From assembly GCA_009746045.1 (NCBI GenBank), contig RPFO01000065.1, positions 3,230,483 to 3,294,482 of the forward strand: a stretch of DNA of 64,000 nt. Reading direction: 5' to 3'. This DNA comes from Mesostigma viride. Taxonomy: Eukaryota > Streptophyta > Mesostigmatophyceae > Mesostigmatales > Mesostigmataceae. Shown here in pieces: positions 63,687 to 64,000 of the stretch; the stretch's first letter is position 1, and every line of letters starts with the position of its first letter. The notes under the pieces are model-generated. The model searched no databases. It was not told the origin of the DNA and saw only the letters and a list, made by a program, of their open reading frames with translations. The translations under genes were made by a program, and so were the position numbers.

Positions 63687-64000
63687 GTAAGGGGGGGCGA
63701 GATCCATCATGAATGAAGGTCGGCAAGGGGGCAAGGGGACGTGTTGATAGTAGGCAAGGGGCACCGGGACGCGTTGAAGGTAGAGGGGGACAAGGGGGAT
63801 GGATCAAGGTAGGCTTGGGATGCTTGGGGGACCAGGGGGGTGCCACAAGGGCTTGGGGTAGCAGGGTGAGGGGCTGCAGCAATCATCGCAATGAAGGCGG
63901 CGCGGCTGCGGTGGCGGTCATGTCTGTGATGCATTTGGGGAATTTTGTGGCTTGAGCGTTCTCAGGATGTTGGTTGGAGCCTTGTGGTTGGGCGGGTCAA
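63687..64000 (+). other. Intron 4 of the SBP2-like gene, incomplete
   Basis: Begins GTAAGG. G-rich, with AAGGGGGCAAGGGGACG-like repeats. No downstream exon before the window ends. Confidence 0.6.

Overview
This is a eukaryotic nuclear window, most likely from a green alga (Viridiplantae). Three host genes are split by spliceosomal introns: 40S ribosomal protein S13, a DNL/Zim17 zinc-finger protein, and the 5' two thirds of a SECIS-binding-protein-2-like protein. RPS13 has the plant/algal type C-terminus, and several transposon transcripts carry AATAAA signals. The exact lineage cannot be fixed from sequence alone. A large-genome prasinophyte-like or other repeat-rich alga would fit the ~1 kb introns and the very high transposon load.

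Layout: 617-1482, a 5'-truncated LINE. 2157-9693, a CACTA-type DNA transposon with clustered TGTGAC/GTCACA subterminal motifs. 10079-12026 and 12236-13192, two ORF1-only LINE copies, tail to tail. 13.4-17.3 kb, non-coding, with a long CCACCC-rich simple repeat. 17288-41789, a four-level nest. In the nest, a LINE 3' end (level 1) was split by a Copia-type LTR retrotransposon on the minus strand (level 2; 17381-41477, 5-bp target duplication CCATG). The Copia leader was split by a tyrosine-recombinase retrotransposon of the PAT/Kangaroo type (level 3; 26435-41027, split direct repeats A1...B1-A2...B2). Its RNase H domain was split by a 9.07-kb terminal-inverted-repeat transposon (level 4; 29886-38951, target duplication ATG). 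The Copia body also holds a LINE 3' end (18638-18854) and an unclassified 1.7-kb insertion (19728-21419). 41.8-42.5 kb, a SINE-like retroposon and a foldback/MITE. 42895-46886, RPS13. 47.7-48.7 kb, a tRNA-like SINE and a second LINE 3' end. 49143-~55250, a second nest of LINE-type copies. 55399-56360, a LINE 3' end split by a retroposon with two identical 146-bp tRNA-like repeats. 57162-58772 (minus), the Zim17-like gene. 59626-end (plus), the SBP2-like gene, divergent from Zim17.

How things work together: the host genes are housekeeping (translation, organellar Hsp70 maintenance, selenocysteine decoding). The rest is a record of transposon activity whose order can be read from nested target-site duplications. 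Two themes recur. First, several LINE families share a 3'-terminal stem-loop with compensatory changes, followed by short AT-rich repeat tails; one family encodes ORF1 only and must borrow its reverse transcriptase. Second, both DNA transposons carry outward-lying genes whose introns consist almost wholly of tandem minisatellites. Most element genes are broken by frameshifts; the tyrosine recombinase and one LINE ORF1 remain open.
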